A DNA stretch of 64,000 bases from Bacteroidota bacterium. Its GTDB lineage: Bacteria > Bacteroidota > Bacteroidia > Chitinophagales > Chitinophagaceae. The position numbers and the translations under genes are program-made. Shown piece after piece: positions 43,515 to 52,012 of the stretch (its first letter is position 1; every line of letters begins with the position of its first letter). The stretch lies in the NCBI GenBank assembly GCA_023428755.1, contig JAEYWX010000006.1, positions 186,001 through 250,000 on the forward strand. Direction: 5' to 3'. The notes below the pieces were generated by a model, which ran no database searches, was not told the DNA's origin, and was given only the letters and a program-made list of their open reading frames with translations.

Positions 43515-44711
43515 TTGAACAAGCCACGATTATTAATTATCCTGAACCGGTTAGCTGTGGGTGGCCCGGCATTGAATGTGATCAGCGGGGCGGCTGCGTT
43601 AAGCAATTCGTTTGACATATTGTTGCTTGCCGGTGCACCCGATGCAGATGAAGAACCGGCTGATTATTTACTCGATCAGTACAAAGGGTTTCAGTTTCAA
43701 AAGATCAACTCCTTAAAACGTTCGGTGATCCCGGGAACCGATTGGCGTGCTTACAAAGAAATTAAGCAGGCCATTAAAACGTTTCAGCCACATATAGTGC
43801 ATACACATGGTGCGAAGCCGGGCGTGCTGGGCCGATTGGCCGCACATCGTTTACAGGTGCCCGTTATAGTACACACATTTCATGGCCATGTGTTTCATTC
43901 TTATTTTTCAAACACAACATCGCATCTCATCGTTCTTATTGAACGCTGGCTCGCCGGTTTCTCCTCGGCCATTATTGCCATCAGTGAAACACTGAAAAAC
44001 GAATTCACAAATACTTATCAAATCGCATCCGCTGATAAACTTCAGCTTATCCGGCTTGGTATTGATACTGCAAAATTTCAGGATGCAGACGGGAGCAAGC
44101 GTCAACATTTCCGAAATGAATTTCAGTTGTCGCCCACTACAATTGCCATTGGTATTGTGGGCCGGTTAGTGCCAGTAAAAAATCATCAACTGTTTATTGA
44201 AACGGCGGCGCAGGTAATTCAATCGGTGGGCAACTCTCATCAACTCCGCTTTTTTATTATTGGCGATGGCGTTAACCGCACTGCGTTGCAGGAACTCATC
44301 CTTTCAAAGCAATTACGTTTTTCAACTGCAGCAGCAGATAGCAATAATGCCAACTTCATTTTTACCTCCTGGCGAAAAGATATGGATGCTGTGTATGCCG
44401 GGTTAGATATCGTACTGCTCACTTCGCTGAACGAAGGAACGCCGGTATCGATCATGGAAGCCATGGCAGCTGGTAAACCGGTGCTTTCCACTCCTGCCGG
44501 AGGGATTCCTGAACTGATCACAGATGGCAAAACAGGTATGCTTGCAAGTACCCAAACCGAACTGGTTGAGGCACTTTCTTCGCTGATCAAAAACAATGCT
44601 TTGCGGGAGCAACTGGCGGGTGCTGCAGCAAGTGATGCTGCCCGTTTTTCCAAGTCGGCCGAACTGGAATCGCTATCCGAATTGTATGTTTCTTTGTTAA
44701 AACAAGCCTGA
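43515..44711 (+). CDS. GT4-family glycosyltransferase
   Basis: 398 residues from a TTG start (MNKPRLLIILNRLAVGGPAL), five bases after the phosphatase gene. Seen: HIVHTHGAKPGVLGRLAAHR, VIVHTFHGHVFHSYFS, IAISETLKNEF, AIGIVGRLVPVKNHQLFIET and DIVLLTSLNEGTPVSIMEAM (E-x7-E). The THGAKPG-HTFHGH pattern is typical of GT4 enzymes acting early in capsule repeat-unit assembly. Last gene of the polysaccharide locus. Confidence 0.88.
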   Translation: MNKPRLLIILNRLAVGGPALNVISGAAALSNSFDILLLAGAPDADEEPADYLLDQYKGFQFQKINSLKRSVIPGTDWRAYKEIKQAIKTFQPHIVHTHGAKPGVLGRLAAHRLQVPVIVHTFHGHVFHSYFSNTTSHLIVLIERWLAGFSSAIIAISETLKNEFTNTYQIASADKLQLIRLGIDTAKFQDADGSKRQHFRNEFQLSPTTIAIGIVGRLVPVKNHQLFIETAAQVIQSVGNSHQLRFFIIGDGVNRTALQELILSKQLRFSTAAADSNNANFIFTSWRKDMDAVYAGLDIVLLTSLNEGTPVSIMEAMAAGKPVLSTPAGGIPELITDGKTGMLASTQTELVEALSSLIKNNALREQLAGAAASDAARFSKSAELESLSELYVSLLKQA

Positions 44712-44777
44712 AATCAGGGCTTTCTGAAAGAAAATTGCAGCGCCACGAACTTTTTTGAACTGCGTTTGTAATTTCAC

Positions 44778-44783
44778 AGGAGG
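44778..44783 (+). promoter_or_regulatory. strong Shine-Dalgarno before carH
   Basis: AGGAGG lies nine bases before the ATG of the MerR/B12 regulator. Such a full Shine-Dalgarno is rare in this window and in Bacteroidota generally, so it fixes the start codon. Confidence 0.6.
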
Positions 44784-44792
44784 CAAGACACG

Positions 44793-45677
44793 ATGAACAA
44801 GTTTACAATCAAAGACCTTGAAAATCTGAGTGGTATCAAAGCTCACACCATACGTATATGGGAGCAGCGCTACTCATTTCTTAAGCCACAGCGTACGGCT
44901 ACCAACATCCGCTATTACAGCAACACTGAATTGAAAATGTTGCTTAACATTTCCCTGCTCAACAAATACGGGTACAAGATCTCTCACATCAACCGTATGA
45001 GCAATGAGGAGTTGCGGGAAAAAACATTAACACTTACCGGACCGCAGGCGCAGCAGGAGCGTATCATCAATGAACTGATCCAACACATGGTGGACATGGA
45101 GCTGGAGAGTTTTGAAAAAGTGCTTGATCAGCATATTGCTGCAAGGGGAATCGAAAAAACGATCACGTATATCATTTTCCCTTTCATGGAGCGCATCGGT
45201 ATTTTGTGGATGACGGATCATATCAATCCGGCGCAGGAACATTTGATGACCAACATTATCCGCCAGAAGCTGATCGTTGGTATCGATGGTATTGTTACAC
45301 CGCTTTCGCTCAAAACAAAAATGCTGTTGTTTTTACCTGAGAACGAACACCATGAAGTAGGCTTGTTATTCCTCCAGTTTTTGTTGAAGAGCCGAGGCGT
45401 AAAAGTGATCTATCTGGGTGCAAACGTACCATTAAAAGATATGGAGTACGTGGTGGAGCTGAAGAAGCCCGACTATATCTATACCCATCTCACAACAGTA
45501 ATGAAGGAATTCAATTTTGATAAGTTTCTGAACAATCTCAAAAACAGGTTCCCTCAGCAGCAGGTACTTATTTCAGGTTTGCTGGCACAAACATTCGAGA
45601 AGAAAGCAGTTCCTTCCAACATTCGTTTTCTGAAATCGCTGGCTGAAGTAAATGAGCTTTTGGGCACCCTGTCTTAA
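44793..45677 (+). CDS. carH: CarH-like MerR regulator with cobalamin-binding photoreceptor domain
   Basis: 294 residues, the normal size of CarH. N-terminal MerR winged helix: FTIKDLENLSGIKAHTIRIW and EQRYSFLKPQRTATNIRYYS. Then a four-helix bundle with the CarH signature W-x9-EH (Trp139, Glu149, His150; WMTDHINPAQEH), and a Rossmann B12 domain with E-x-H-x-x-G (Glu185, His187, Gly190), VIYLGANVPLKDM and VLISGLLAQ. In Myxococcus and Thermus such proteins bind adenosylcobalamin, repress carotenoid genes in the dark and release DNA in light. It stands directly ahead of the carotenoid cluster. Light control here is inferred. Confidence 0.88.
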   Translation: MNKFTIKDLENLSGIKAHTIRIWEQRYSFLKPQRTATNIRYYSNTELKMLLNISLLNKYGYKISHINRMSNEELREKTLTLTGPQAQQERIINELIQHMVDMELESFEKVLDQHIAARGIEKTITYIIFPFMERIGILWMTDHINPAQEHLMTNIIRQKLIVGIDGIVTPLSLKTKMLLFLPENEHHEVGLLFLQFLLKSRGVKVIYLGANVPLKDMEYVVELKKPDYIYTHLTTVMKEFNFDKFLNNLKNRFPQQQVLISGLLAQTFEKKAVPSNIRFLKSLAEVNELLGTLS

Positions 45678-45702
45678 TCTTTTCAACTGTTTTTATACGT
45701 AC

Positions 45703-45731
45703 ATCCCCCGCATTGCGGGGGATATTTTTTT
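45703..45731 (+). terminator. intrinsic terminator after carH
   Basis: ATCCCCCGC, loop ATT, GCGGGGGAT give a perfect 9-bp GC-rich stem followed by ATTTTTTT. It separates carH from the sigma factor and carotenoid genes. Confidence 0.92.
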
Positions 45732-45786
45732 GTAACTGACTGAGCAGTAGCATGTTTAATCTTTTTAAGAAAATATTAAACAAAAA

Positions 45787-45819
45787 TTTGGTGAGCTAAC
45801 ATTGATTTGTTTAATTTTA
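45787..45819 (+). promoter_or_regulatory. candidate promoter for the sigma factor/carotenoid operon
   Basis: TTTG (45787-45790), a 21-base spacer and TAATTTTA (45812-45819), which matches TAnnTTTG at seven of eight positions, end 26 bases before the sigma factor ATG. This would be a likely target for CarH repression. Spacer slightly long. Confidence 0.35.
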
Positions 45820-45845
45820 CGTCATAAATAATTAAACACGATTTT

Positions 45846-46346
45846 ATGTCAACTGTAGAATTCAACCAAATGCTTTTGAACAACACAGATTTTCTGAAGC
45901 CCTTTGCCTTTACGTTGACCAGGGATAATGAAACAGCAAAGGATCTATTACAGGAAACCATGTTCCGTGCGTTATCGAACCGTGAAAAGTATAATGTGGG
46001 CACCAATGTAAAAGCCTGGCTGTACACCATTATGCGGAATATTTTTATCAATAACTATCGCCGCAAGGTGAAGCAGAATACCATTTTTGATTCTACTCCT
46101 AACGATTTCTTTCTCGATTACCAGCAGGCAACGGTTGCCAACGAAGCGGAAACGAGTATGAAGATGAAAGAGATTCAGAAAGCCATTCATGAACTGCCGG
46201 ACATTTTCAAGCAGCCATTCATGCTGTATTTTGAAGGATTCAAGTATCATGAAATTGCACATGTACTGCAGGAGCCGTTAGGCACCATTAAGAGCCGTAT
46301 CCATTTTGCCCGTAAATTGCTGAAAGAACAGATCAGCAGGTATTAA
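45846..46346 (+). CDS. ECF-type RNA polymerase sigma factor
   Basis: 166 residues with sigma-70 region 2 (KDLLQETMFRALSNREKYNV then WLYTIMRNIFINNYRRK) and region 4 (ELPDIFKQPFMLYFEGFKYH, LGTIKSRIHFARKLL). No region 3, as in extracytoplasmic-function sigma factors. It is the first gene of the carotenoid unit; crtI follows 13 bases later. In Myxococcus an ECF sigma (CarQ) also drives light-induced carotenoid genes, but this protein need not be its orthologue. No anti-sigma gene is adjacent. Confidence 0.87.
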   Translation: MSTVEFNQMLLNNTDFLKPFAFTLTRDNETAKDLLQETMFRALSNREKYNVGTNVKAWLYTIMRNIFINNYRRKVKQNTIFDSTPNDFFLDYQQATVANEAETSMKMKEIQKAIHELPDIFKQPFMLYFEGFKYHEIAHVLQEPLGTIKSRIHFARKLLKEQISRY

Positions 46347-46359
46347 AACTATTCCAACT

Positions 46360-47859
46360 TTGACCCAACAAGCAATCGTAATTGGCAGCGGTTTTGCCGG
46401 TATGTCGGCGGCCTCGTTCCTTGCCCGCAGTGGCTGGGCTGTAACCGTATTCGAAAAACATGATCAGCCGGGTGGTCGTGCCCGTCAACTGAAAGCCGAT
46501 GGTTTTACATTTGATATGGGGCCCAGCTGGTACTGGATGCCCGATGTGTTTGAACGTTATTTCCGTGAATTCGGAAAAGAGGTAAGTGATTACTATGAAC
46601 TCAAGCGCTTAGACCCTTCTTACCGCATTTACTACAACAACGATGTGGTAGATATACCGGCTGATTATAATGCACTGCGTGATCTGTTTGAACGCATTGA
46701 ACCGGGGAGTGCAGCCAAGCTGGATCATTTTATGGACGAAGCTGCTTACAAATACGAAACAGGTATCAACAAACTCGTTTTTAAACCCGGTCAATCGCTG
46801 ACTGAATTTGCAGAAATGGACTTGCTGAAAGGAATTCTGCGGCTCGATGTATTTGCATCTATGAAAGCACATGTGCAAAAGCATTTCACCGATCCACGCC
46901 TGCGGGAACTGATGGAATTTCCTGTTCTTTTTCTCGGAGCCTTGCCCGAAAAAATTCCTGCCCTTTACAGTTTAATGAATTATGCTGATGTAAAACTGGG
47001 TACCTGGTACCCTGTTGGCGGCATGCATAAAATTGTGGAAGCCATGCATAGCCTGGCTGTGGAACTGGGGGTGAAATTTGAATTTCAAAAAGATGTTCAA
47101 TCGATACAAACGAAAGATGGTATTGCAACAGGAGTAGTGGTTGATGATGTGTTGTACGAAGCCGATGTTGTTATCAGCGGAGCGGATTATCATTTCACGG
47201 AAACAAAATTACTGGGCCAGAAAGATCAGACTTATTCGGAAGGGTACTGGAATAAGCGTGTAATGGCACCCTCTTGTTTACTTTACTATGTAGGGTTGAA
47301 CAAGCGACTGCACGGTATCCCACATCACACATTATTTTTTGATGCCGATTTTAACCGGCATGGCAAAGAGATCTACAGTGATCCGCAGTGGCCAACCGAT
47401 CCATTATTCTACGTAAGTGCTACAACTGCTACCGACCCATCAGGCGCACCGGAAGGATATGAAAATTTATTTTTCCTCATTCCTGTTGCTGCCGGACTTT
47501 CCGGAGATACCGATGAACTTCGGGATAAATACTTCCAGCAAATTTTAAATCGGTTTGAACAACGGATTGGTGAACCAATTCAACAATCGATTGTTTATAG
47601 AAAATCGTATTCCGTGACTGATTTCGTAAACGATTACAATGCGTTTAAAGGAAATGCTTACGGATTAGCGAATACGCTGCTGCAAACGGCCATTTTAAAA
47701 CCGTCGTGCAGGAGCAAAAAAATCAGTAATTTGTACTACACGGGACAATTAACGGTTCCGGGCCCCGGGGTCCCGCCAAGTTTGATCAGTGGTGAAGTAG
47801 TCGCAAATCTGGTGAATAAACAATTCTCAACAACTGTTCAAACAAAGCTGAGTTTATGA
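46360..47859 (+). CDS. crtI: phytoene desaturase
   Basis: 499-residue FAD enzyme converting phytoene to lycopene. TTG start (MTQQAIVIGSGFAGMSAASF). Seen: dinucleotide fold VIGSGFAGMSAA, FEKHDQPGGRARQL, FDMGPSWYWMPDVFERYF, WYPVGGMHKIVEAM and the C-terminal GQLTVPGPGVPPSLISGEVV typical of CrtI. It overlaps crtB by four bases (ATGA). The second CrtI-like protein at 49241 is only distantly similar. Confidence 0.93.
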   Translation: MTQQAIVIGSGFAGMSAASFLARSGWAVTVFEKHDQPGGRARQLKADGFTFDMGPSWYWMPDVFERYFREFGKEVSDYYELKRLDPSYRIYYNNDVVDIPADYNALRDLFERIEPGSAAKLDHFMDEAAYKYETGINKLVFKPGQSLTEFAEMDLLKGILRLDVFASMKAHVQKHFTDPRLRELMEFPVLFLGALPEKIPALYSLMNYADVKLGTWYPVGGMHKIVEAMHSLAVELGVKFEFQKDVQSIQTKDGIATGVVVDDVLYEADVVISGADYHFTETKLLGQKDQTYSEGYWNKRVMAPSCLLYYVGLNKRLHGIPHHTLFFDADFNRHGKEIYSDPQWPTDPLFYVSATTATDPSGAPEGYENLFFLIPVAAGLSGDTDELRDKYFQQILNRFEQRIGEPIQQSIVYRKSYSVTDFVNDYNAFKGNAYGLANTLLQTAILKPSCRSKKISNLYYTGQLTVPGPGVPPSLISGEVVANLVNKQFSTTVQTKLSL

Positions 47860-48692
47860 TGAAAATTTTTCATGAAGTATCTGAATTGTGCAGCCGCAAC
47901 ACTACTGAGCGGTACAGTACTTCTTTTTCATCAGCCATCCGGTTGTTACACAAAGATCTTCGTCAGCCGATCTATAATATTTACGGGCTTGTTCGTTTTG
48001 CAGATGAAATTGTTGATACGTTTCATGAGCATGATAAAGCTACACTGATCGCTGATTTCAGAGCACAAACCTTCGACGCTATTGAGCGTGGTATCAGCCT
48101 CAATCCAATTCTGCACAGCTTTCAGTTAACAGTTAATCAATATCAAATTGATCATGAATTGATCCATGCATTTTTCAACAGCATGGAAATGGACCTCAAA
48201 CGTACCAGCTATACACAGGAAGGATATAACGATTACATTTATGGCAGTGCCGAAGTGGTAGGATTAATGTGTTTGTATGTGTTTCTGGAAGGGGATAAAA
48301 AAGCCTATGAACAATTGAAGCCTGCGGCCCGTTCCTTAGGGGCAGCTTTTCAAAAAGTGAATTTTTTACGGGATGTGCAGGCCGATTATAATCAACTGGA
48401 CCGTACTTATTTTCCCGGGCTTGATTTTTCCAATTTTACTGAGCGCCAGAAACGTGAAATAGAAGAAGATATCCAGAACGATTTTGATCATGCATACGAA
48501 GGCATTATGCAATTGCCAACCAAAGCAAGGTTTGGTGTGTACGTTGCTTACAAATATTATCTCTCTCTTTTCCGCAAGATCAAAAAACTGCAGCCCGCAG
48601 TCATTATGCAGGAGCGGGTGCGTATTCCTGATTATCATAAAGTGATGATTCTTTTACGGGCAGGCGTACGCAGCCAGTTAAATATCATGTAA
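47856..48692 (+). CDS. crtB: phytoene synthase
   Basis: 278-residue squalene/phytoene synthase joining two geranylgeranyl diphosphates. Seen: STSFSSAIRLLHKDLRQPIY, first aspartate-rich motif VRFADEIVDTF, and second motif FQKVNFLRDVQADYNQLDRT with YFPG. ATG overlaps the crtI stop. Standard length. Confidence 0.94.
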   Translation: MMKIFHEVSELCSRNTTERYSTSFSSAIRLLHKDLRQPIYNIYGLVRFADEIVDTFHEHDKATLIADFRAQTFDAIERGISLNPILHSFQLTVNQYQIDHELIHAFFNSMEMDLKRTSYTQEGYNDYIYGSAEVVGLMCLYVFLEGDKKAYEQLKPAARSLGAAFQKVNFLRDVQADYNQLDRTYFPGLDFSNFTERQKREIEEDIQNDFDHAYEGIMQLPTKARFGVYVAYKYYLSLFRKIKKLQPAVIMQERVRIPDYHKVMILLRAGVRSQLNIM

Positions 48693-48714
48693 TCCTGTAA
48701 TCACTTATTTTTGA

Positions 48715-49254
48715 ATGATGCACGAAGTAATTCTCGTAAACGAGATCGATGAAGCTATTGGTTCCATGGAAAAAATGGAAGCACATGAAAAAGCATTGCT
48801 GCACCGTGCCTTCAGTGTATTCCTGTTTGATAAAAAAGGAAACATGCTGTTGCAGAAACGGGCCGCATCAAAATATCACAGTCCTTCGTTGTGGACCAAT
48901 GCCTGTTGCAGTCATCCCATGCCGGGCGAAACAACAGAGCAGGCGGCACTCCGTCGTTTGCAGGAAGAGTTGGGATTTACTGTTGCCATCCGCAAAGCAT
49001 TTCATTTCACTTACAAAGCTCAATTCGATAACGGACTTACAGAGCATGAATTTGATCATGTGTTTGTGGGCGAGTACGAAGGTGATATGCAGTTGAATGC
49101 CGACGAAGTAAGTGAAGTATGTTATAAACCCATGGCAGCAATTAAAGCTGAAATTGAACACAAGGCTGGCGATTATACCGAGTGGTTTAAGATCGCTTTT
49201 CCTTTGCTCGAAGAATGGCTGCAACAAAATGATTTATCACATGCCGCAGCCTAA
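48715..49254 (+). CDS. idi: isopentenyl-diphosphate delta-isomerase (type I)
   Basis: 179-residue Nudix-fold isomerase interconverting IPP and DMAPP, feeding the pathway. Seen: LLHRAFSVFLFDKKGNMLLQ, SLWTNACCSHPMPGE with the catalytic Cys and metal His, ALRRLQEELGF (Nudix-like) and EHEFDHVFVGEY with the catalytic Glu. ATG at 48715 or 48718. It overlaps the next gene by 14 to 26 bases. Confidence 0.95.
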   Translation: MMHEVILVNEIDEAIGSMEKMEAHEKALLHRAFSVFLFDKKGNMLLQKRAASKYHSPSLWTNACCSHPMPGETTEQAALRRLQEELGFTVAIRKAFHFTYKAQFDNGLTEHEFDHVFVGEYEGDMQLNADEVSEVCYKPMAAIKAEIEHKAGDYTEWFKIAFPLLEEWLQQNDLSHAAA

Positions 49255-50734
49255 AGCAGTAGTGATTGGAAGTGGAGTAGCCGGGTTAGCTGCAGCCATC
49301 CGTTTGTCGGTGATGGGATATGAAGCGGATGTGTTTGAACGGAATGCGTATGCCGGTGGTAAACTTTCTGCCTTTGAAAAAGATGGTTTTTTGTTTGATG
49401 CAGGTCCCTCGTTGTTTACGCAGCCACAAAATATTGAAGAACTGTTTGCATTTGCCGGTGAGCCGATGGATGCGTATTTCCAGTACCGGCAAGTTCCACT
49501 TTCCTGTAAGTATTTTTATGAAAACGGGAAGCAGGTACAGGCGTGGACGAATGCAGAACAATTAGCAGACGAGTTGCATGTGCAGTTAGGCGAAAGTAAA
49601 GAAGCCGTTCTTCAGTATCTCAGCAAAAGCGAAACGCTTTACGACAATATCGGTCGTATTTTTTTGAATCATTCCCTGCACAAACGTTCAACCTGGTTAC
49701 AAAAACCTGTGCTGAAAGCATTGCAAACAGTACGTGCTGCTCATCTTACCGGCACATTGCATAGCTTCAATCAATCCTCTTTCAAAACGACCGAGGCTGT
49801 TCAGCTGTTTGATCGCTTTGCAACGTATAATGGAAGCAATCCCTACCAAACACCGGGTATGATGAGTTTAATTCCGCATCTGGAATTGAACGAAGGAACA
49901 TTTTATCCAACAGGTGGAATGATCAGCATTACCAATGCATTGGTGAAACTGGCAGAAAAGAAAGCTGTTCGTATTCATTACAATACCCCGGTGCAACGCA
50001 TCATTCACCGGGCAGGCGAAGTGAAGGGGGTTGTTGTAAACAATGAAAATATCGAAGCCGACATTGTAGTGAGTAATGCGGATGTTTATTTCACTTATCA
50101 GCAGTTACTGGGCGACAGTTATCAATCCAAAAAAGTATTGAAACAGGAACGTAGTTGCAGCGGTGTTATTTTTTACTGGGGCATGAACCGTGAATTTTCA
50201 AATCTGCATCTGCATAATATTTTCTTCAGTAAAAATTATGCATCGGAGTTCACGGCATTGTTCCGGCAACAACGTTTGTACAATGATCCAACTGTGTATG
50301 TAAACATCACTTCTAAAATGGAGGAAGGTTTAGCGCCGAAAGGAATGGAAAATTGGTTTTTGCTCATCAACGCACCTTCCAATGTGGGGCAAAACTGGGA
50401 AGCGATGCGTGTGCAGTTACGTCAACAGGTAATTGAGAAGCTGAGCCGTTTACTGCAAACAAATATTGAAGAAGCCATTGCAACAGAAGAGTATCTTGAT
50501 CCCATTCGGATTGAAGAACGTACAGGTTCGTATATGGGTTCGTTGTATGGTACCAGCAGCAATGGAAAGATGGCGGCTTTCCTACGTCATCCCAACTTTA
50601 CAAAACGAATTCAGGGTTTGTATTTCTGTGGGGGCAGTGTACATCCCGGTGGTGGTATTCCGCTTTGTTTTAAAAGTGCAAAAATTGCTACCGAACTGAT
50701 ACAGCAAGATTATCAACAACAACGTATTCATTAA
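49241..50734 (+). CDS. crtD: CrtI-family carotenoid desaturase, CrtD-like
   Basis: 497 residues from ATG 49241 (MPQPKAVVIGSGVAGLAAAI); ATG 49229 adds four residues, and a longer frame from 49112 runs inside idi and is rejected. FAD fold VIGSGVAGLAAAIRL, FERNAYAGGKLSAF, FDAGPSLFTQPQNI and C-terminal GLYFCGGSVHPGGGIPLCFK are those of the hydroxycarotenoid 3,4-desaturase/CrtD branch. With cruF next door, the likely step is 3',4'-desaturation of the hydrated end of a monocyclic carotene. CrtD rather than a second phytoene desaturase is inferred from context and the HPGGGIP motif. Confidence 0.82.
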   Translation: MPQPKAVVIGSGVAGLAAAIRLSVMGYEADVFERNAYAGGKLSAFEKDGFLFDAGPSLFTQPQNIEELFAFAGEPMDAYFQYRQVPLSCKYFYENGKQVQAWTNAEQLADELHVQLGESKEAVLQYLSKSETLYDNIGRIFLNHSLHKRSTWLQKPVLKALQTVRAAHLTGTLHSFNQSSFKTTEAVQLFDRFATYNGSNPYQTPGMMSLIPHLELNEGTFYPTGGMISITNALVKLAEKKAVRIHYNTPVQRIIHRAGEVKGVVVNNENIEADIVVSNADVYFTYQQLLGDSYQSKKVLKQERSCSGVIFYWGMNREFSNLHLHNIFFSKNYASEFTALFRQQRLYNDPTVYVNITSKMEEGLAPKGMENWFLLINAPSNVGQNWEAMRVQLRQQVIEKLSRLLQTNIEEAIATEEYLDPIRIEERTGSYMGSLYGTSSNGKMAAFLRHPNFTKRIQGLYFCGGSVHPGGGIPLCFKSAKIATELIQQDYQQQRIH

Positions 50735-51423
50735 TGCTGCAACAATACAGTAAACAACAAATTGCGACCGCTATTGCCGTGTTATTTCACTGCATTGGCC
50801 TCGCCGGTATTTTGTGGTACGATGCTGCTTTGTTTGCATCACTCACACCAATGAACCTGTTGCTGTCTGCCGGTTTGCTCTTCTATACACAACGTGAATG
50901 GAACAAACATTTTTTGCTGTTTGTTGCAGTTTGTTATGTTGTTGGTTTTGGAACCGAATACCTTGGTGTGAATCATCAGCTCCTGTTTGGTGAATACAGG
51001 TATTTGCCGGCAATGGGTTGGCAGTGGGGGAATGTTCCGCTGGTAATTGGTGTCAACTGGTTTATTATGATGTATTGCTGCGGTGTAACCATTCAGCATT
51101 TCCTCAACTTTATGTGGAATAAGCTGAAAGACAAAGAGCAACCGGAGCGGAACAATGTTGGCTTTTTTGCCATTATTCTCGATGGTGCGTTGCTGGCTAC
51201 GTTTTTTGACTGGGTCATGGAGCCCATTGCCGTAAAGCTGGGCTATTGGCAATGGCTGGGTGATGGATCGATCCCGCTGCTCAACTACATCAGTTGGTTT
51301 GGCATCAGCGCTTTGCTCATGTTGCTGTTCCGTGTTTTATCGTTTCCCAAACAAAACCAATTCGCCGTAAATTTGTTATTGATCCAGTTCATGTTCTTTT
51401 TAATCTTACGCACATTATTATGA
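50734..51423 (+). CDS. cruF: carotenoid 1,2-hydratase family protein, CruF-like
   Basis: 229-residue membrane protein with about six to seven helices, of the carotenoid biosynthesis protein (DUF422) family. Seen: FGTEYLGVNHQLLFGEYRYL, the family block containing the conserved FGxEYLG and GxYxY, WGNVPLVIGVNWFIMMY, and DGALLATFFDWVMEPIAVKLGY. CruF adds water at C1'-C2' of a psi end in the saproxanthin and myxol pathways. Shares one base with crtD and four with crtZ. Confidence 0.85.
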   Translation: MLQQYSKQQIATAIAVLFHCIGLAGILWYDAALFASLTPMNLLLSAGLLFYTQREWNKHFLLFVAVCYVVGFGTEYLGVNHQLLFGEYRYLPAMGWQWGNVPLVIGVNWFIMMYCCGVTIQHFLNFMWNKLKDKEQPERNNVGFFAIILDGALLATFFDWVMEPIAVKLGYWQWLGDGSIPLLNYISWFGISALLMLLFRVLSFPKQNQFAVNLLLIQFMFFLILRTLL

Positions 51424-51902
51424 GTTTGTTTTTATACATCTTACTGGCATTTGTTGTGTTCTTTACCATGGAAGGCATTACCTGGCTCACGCACAAATTT
51501 GTGATGCATGGGTTCTTGTGGTATCTGCACGAAGATCATCATCAGCCCCGTGGCCGTTTTTTTGAAAAGAACGATGCGTTCTTTCTCATCTTCGCCATTC
51601 CAAGCTGGCTGTGCATTATGCTGGGTTTAATGAACCAGGTGTATTGGGTGGTAAGTATTGGCGCAGGTATTGCCATGTATGGATTGGCCTATTTTATTGT
51701 ACACGATATCATCATTCACCAGCGGTTTAAAATTTTCAGCCGGTGGAACAGCACGTATGTGCGGGCCATCCGCTGGGCACACAAAATGCACCACAAGCAT
51801 ATGGACAAAGAAGATGGTGAAAGTTTCGGAATGCTTTTCGTGCATAAAAAATATTGGGAAAAAGTGCGGAAGGAAAAACAACTGAATCCCAATATCAGAT
51901 AA
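51420..51902 (+). CDS. crtZ: beta-carotene hydroxylase
   Basis: 160-residue di-iron hydroxylase of the fatty-acid-hydroxylase/CrtZ family, adding the 3-hydroxyl on the beta ring. All histidine motifs are visible: HKFVMHG, HEDHH, HDIIIHQ and HKMHHKHMDKEDGESFGML. About four membrane helices. ATG overlaps the cruF stop as ATGA; a longer frame from 51294 lies inside cruF. Standard length. Confidence 0.93.
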   Translation: MSLFLYILLAFVVFFTMEGITWLTHKFVMHGFLWYLHEDHHQPRGRFFEKNDAFFLIFAIPSWLCIMLGLMNQVYWVVSIGAGIAMYGLAYFIVHDIIIHQRFKIFSRWNSTYVRAIRWAHKMHHKHMDKEDGESFGMLFVHKKYWEKVRKEKQLNPNIR

Positions 51903-51913
51903 TTTTTTGATAA

Positions 51914-51985
51914 CTGTTCACCCGGAGGGTGACTGTTCATCCATCAAGATCATATCCGTTGTGCAGTCACCTTTCAGGTGAACAG
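51914..51985 (+). promoter_or_regulatory. two tandem hairpins forming a larger inverted repeat before the lycopene cyclase gene
   Basis: In the 110-base gap after crtZ, 51914-51933 and 51966-51985 are imperfect inverted copies of each other (16 of 20 match). Each is itself a hairpin: TCACCC-GGA-GGGTGA and TCACCT-TTC-AGGTGA. CTGTTC half-sites occur at 51914 and 51933 and GAACAG at 51980. No U-run follows. It could be an attenuator, a processing site or a protein-binding site that sets cyclase expression apart from the rest. Confidence 0.55.
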
Positions 51986-52012
51986 ACAACATTCGTCATT
52001 TAAACAAACCAT

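Noticed and set aside
49112..49228. N-terminal extension of the CrtD-like gene
   Set aside because: Runs inside idi out of frame; the FAD-binding fold begins right after the ATG at 49241.
51294..51419. N-terminal extension of crtZ
   Set aside because: Lies inside cruF out of frame; crtZ has a good ATG at 51420 with an ATGA overlap.
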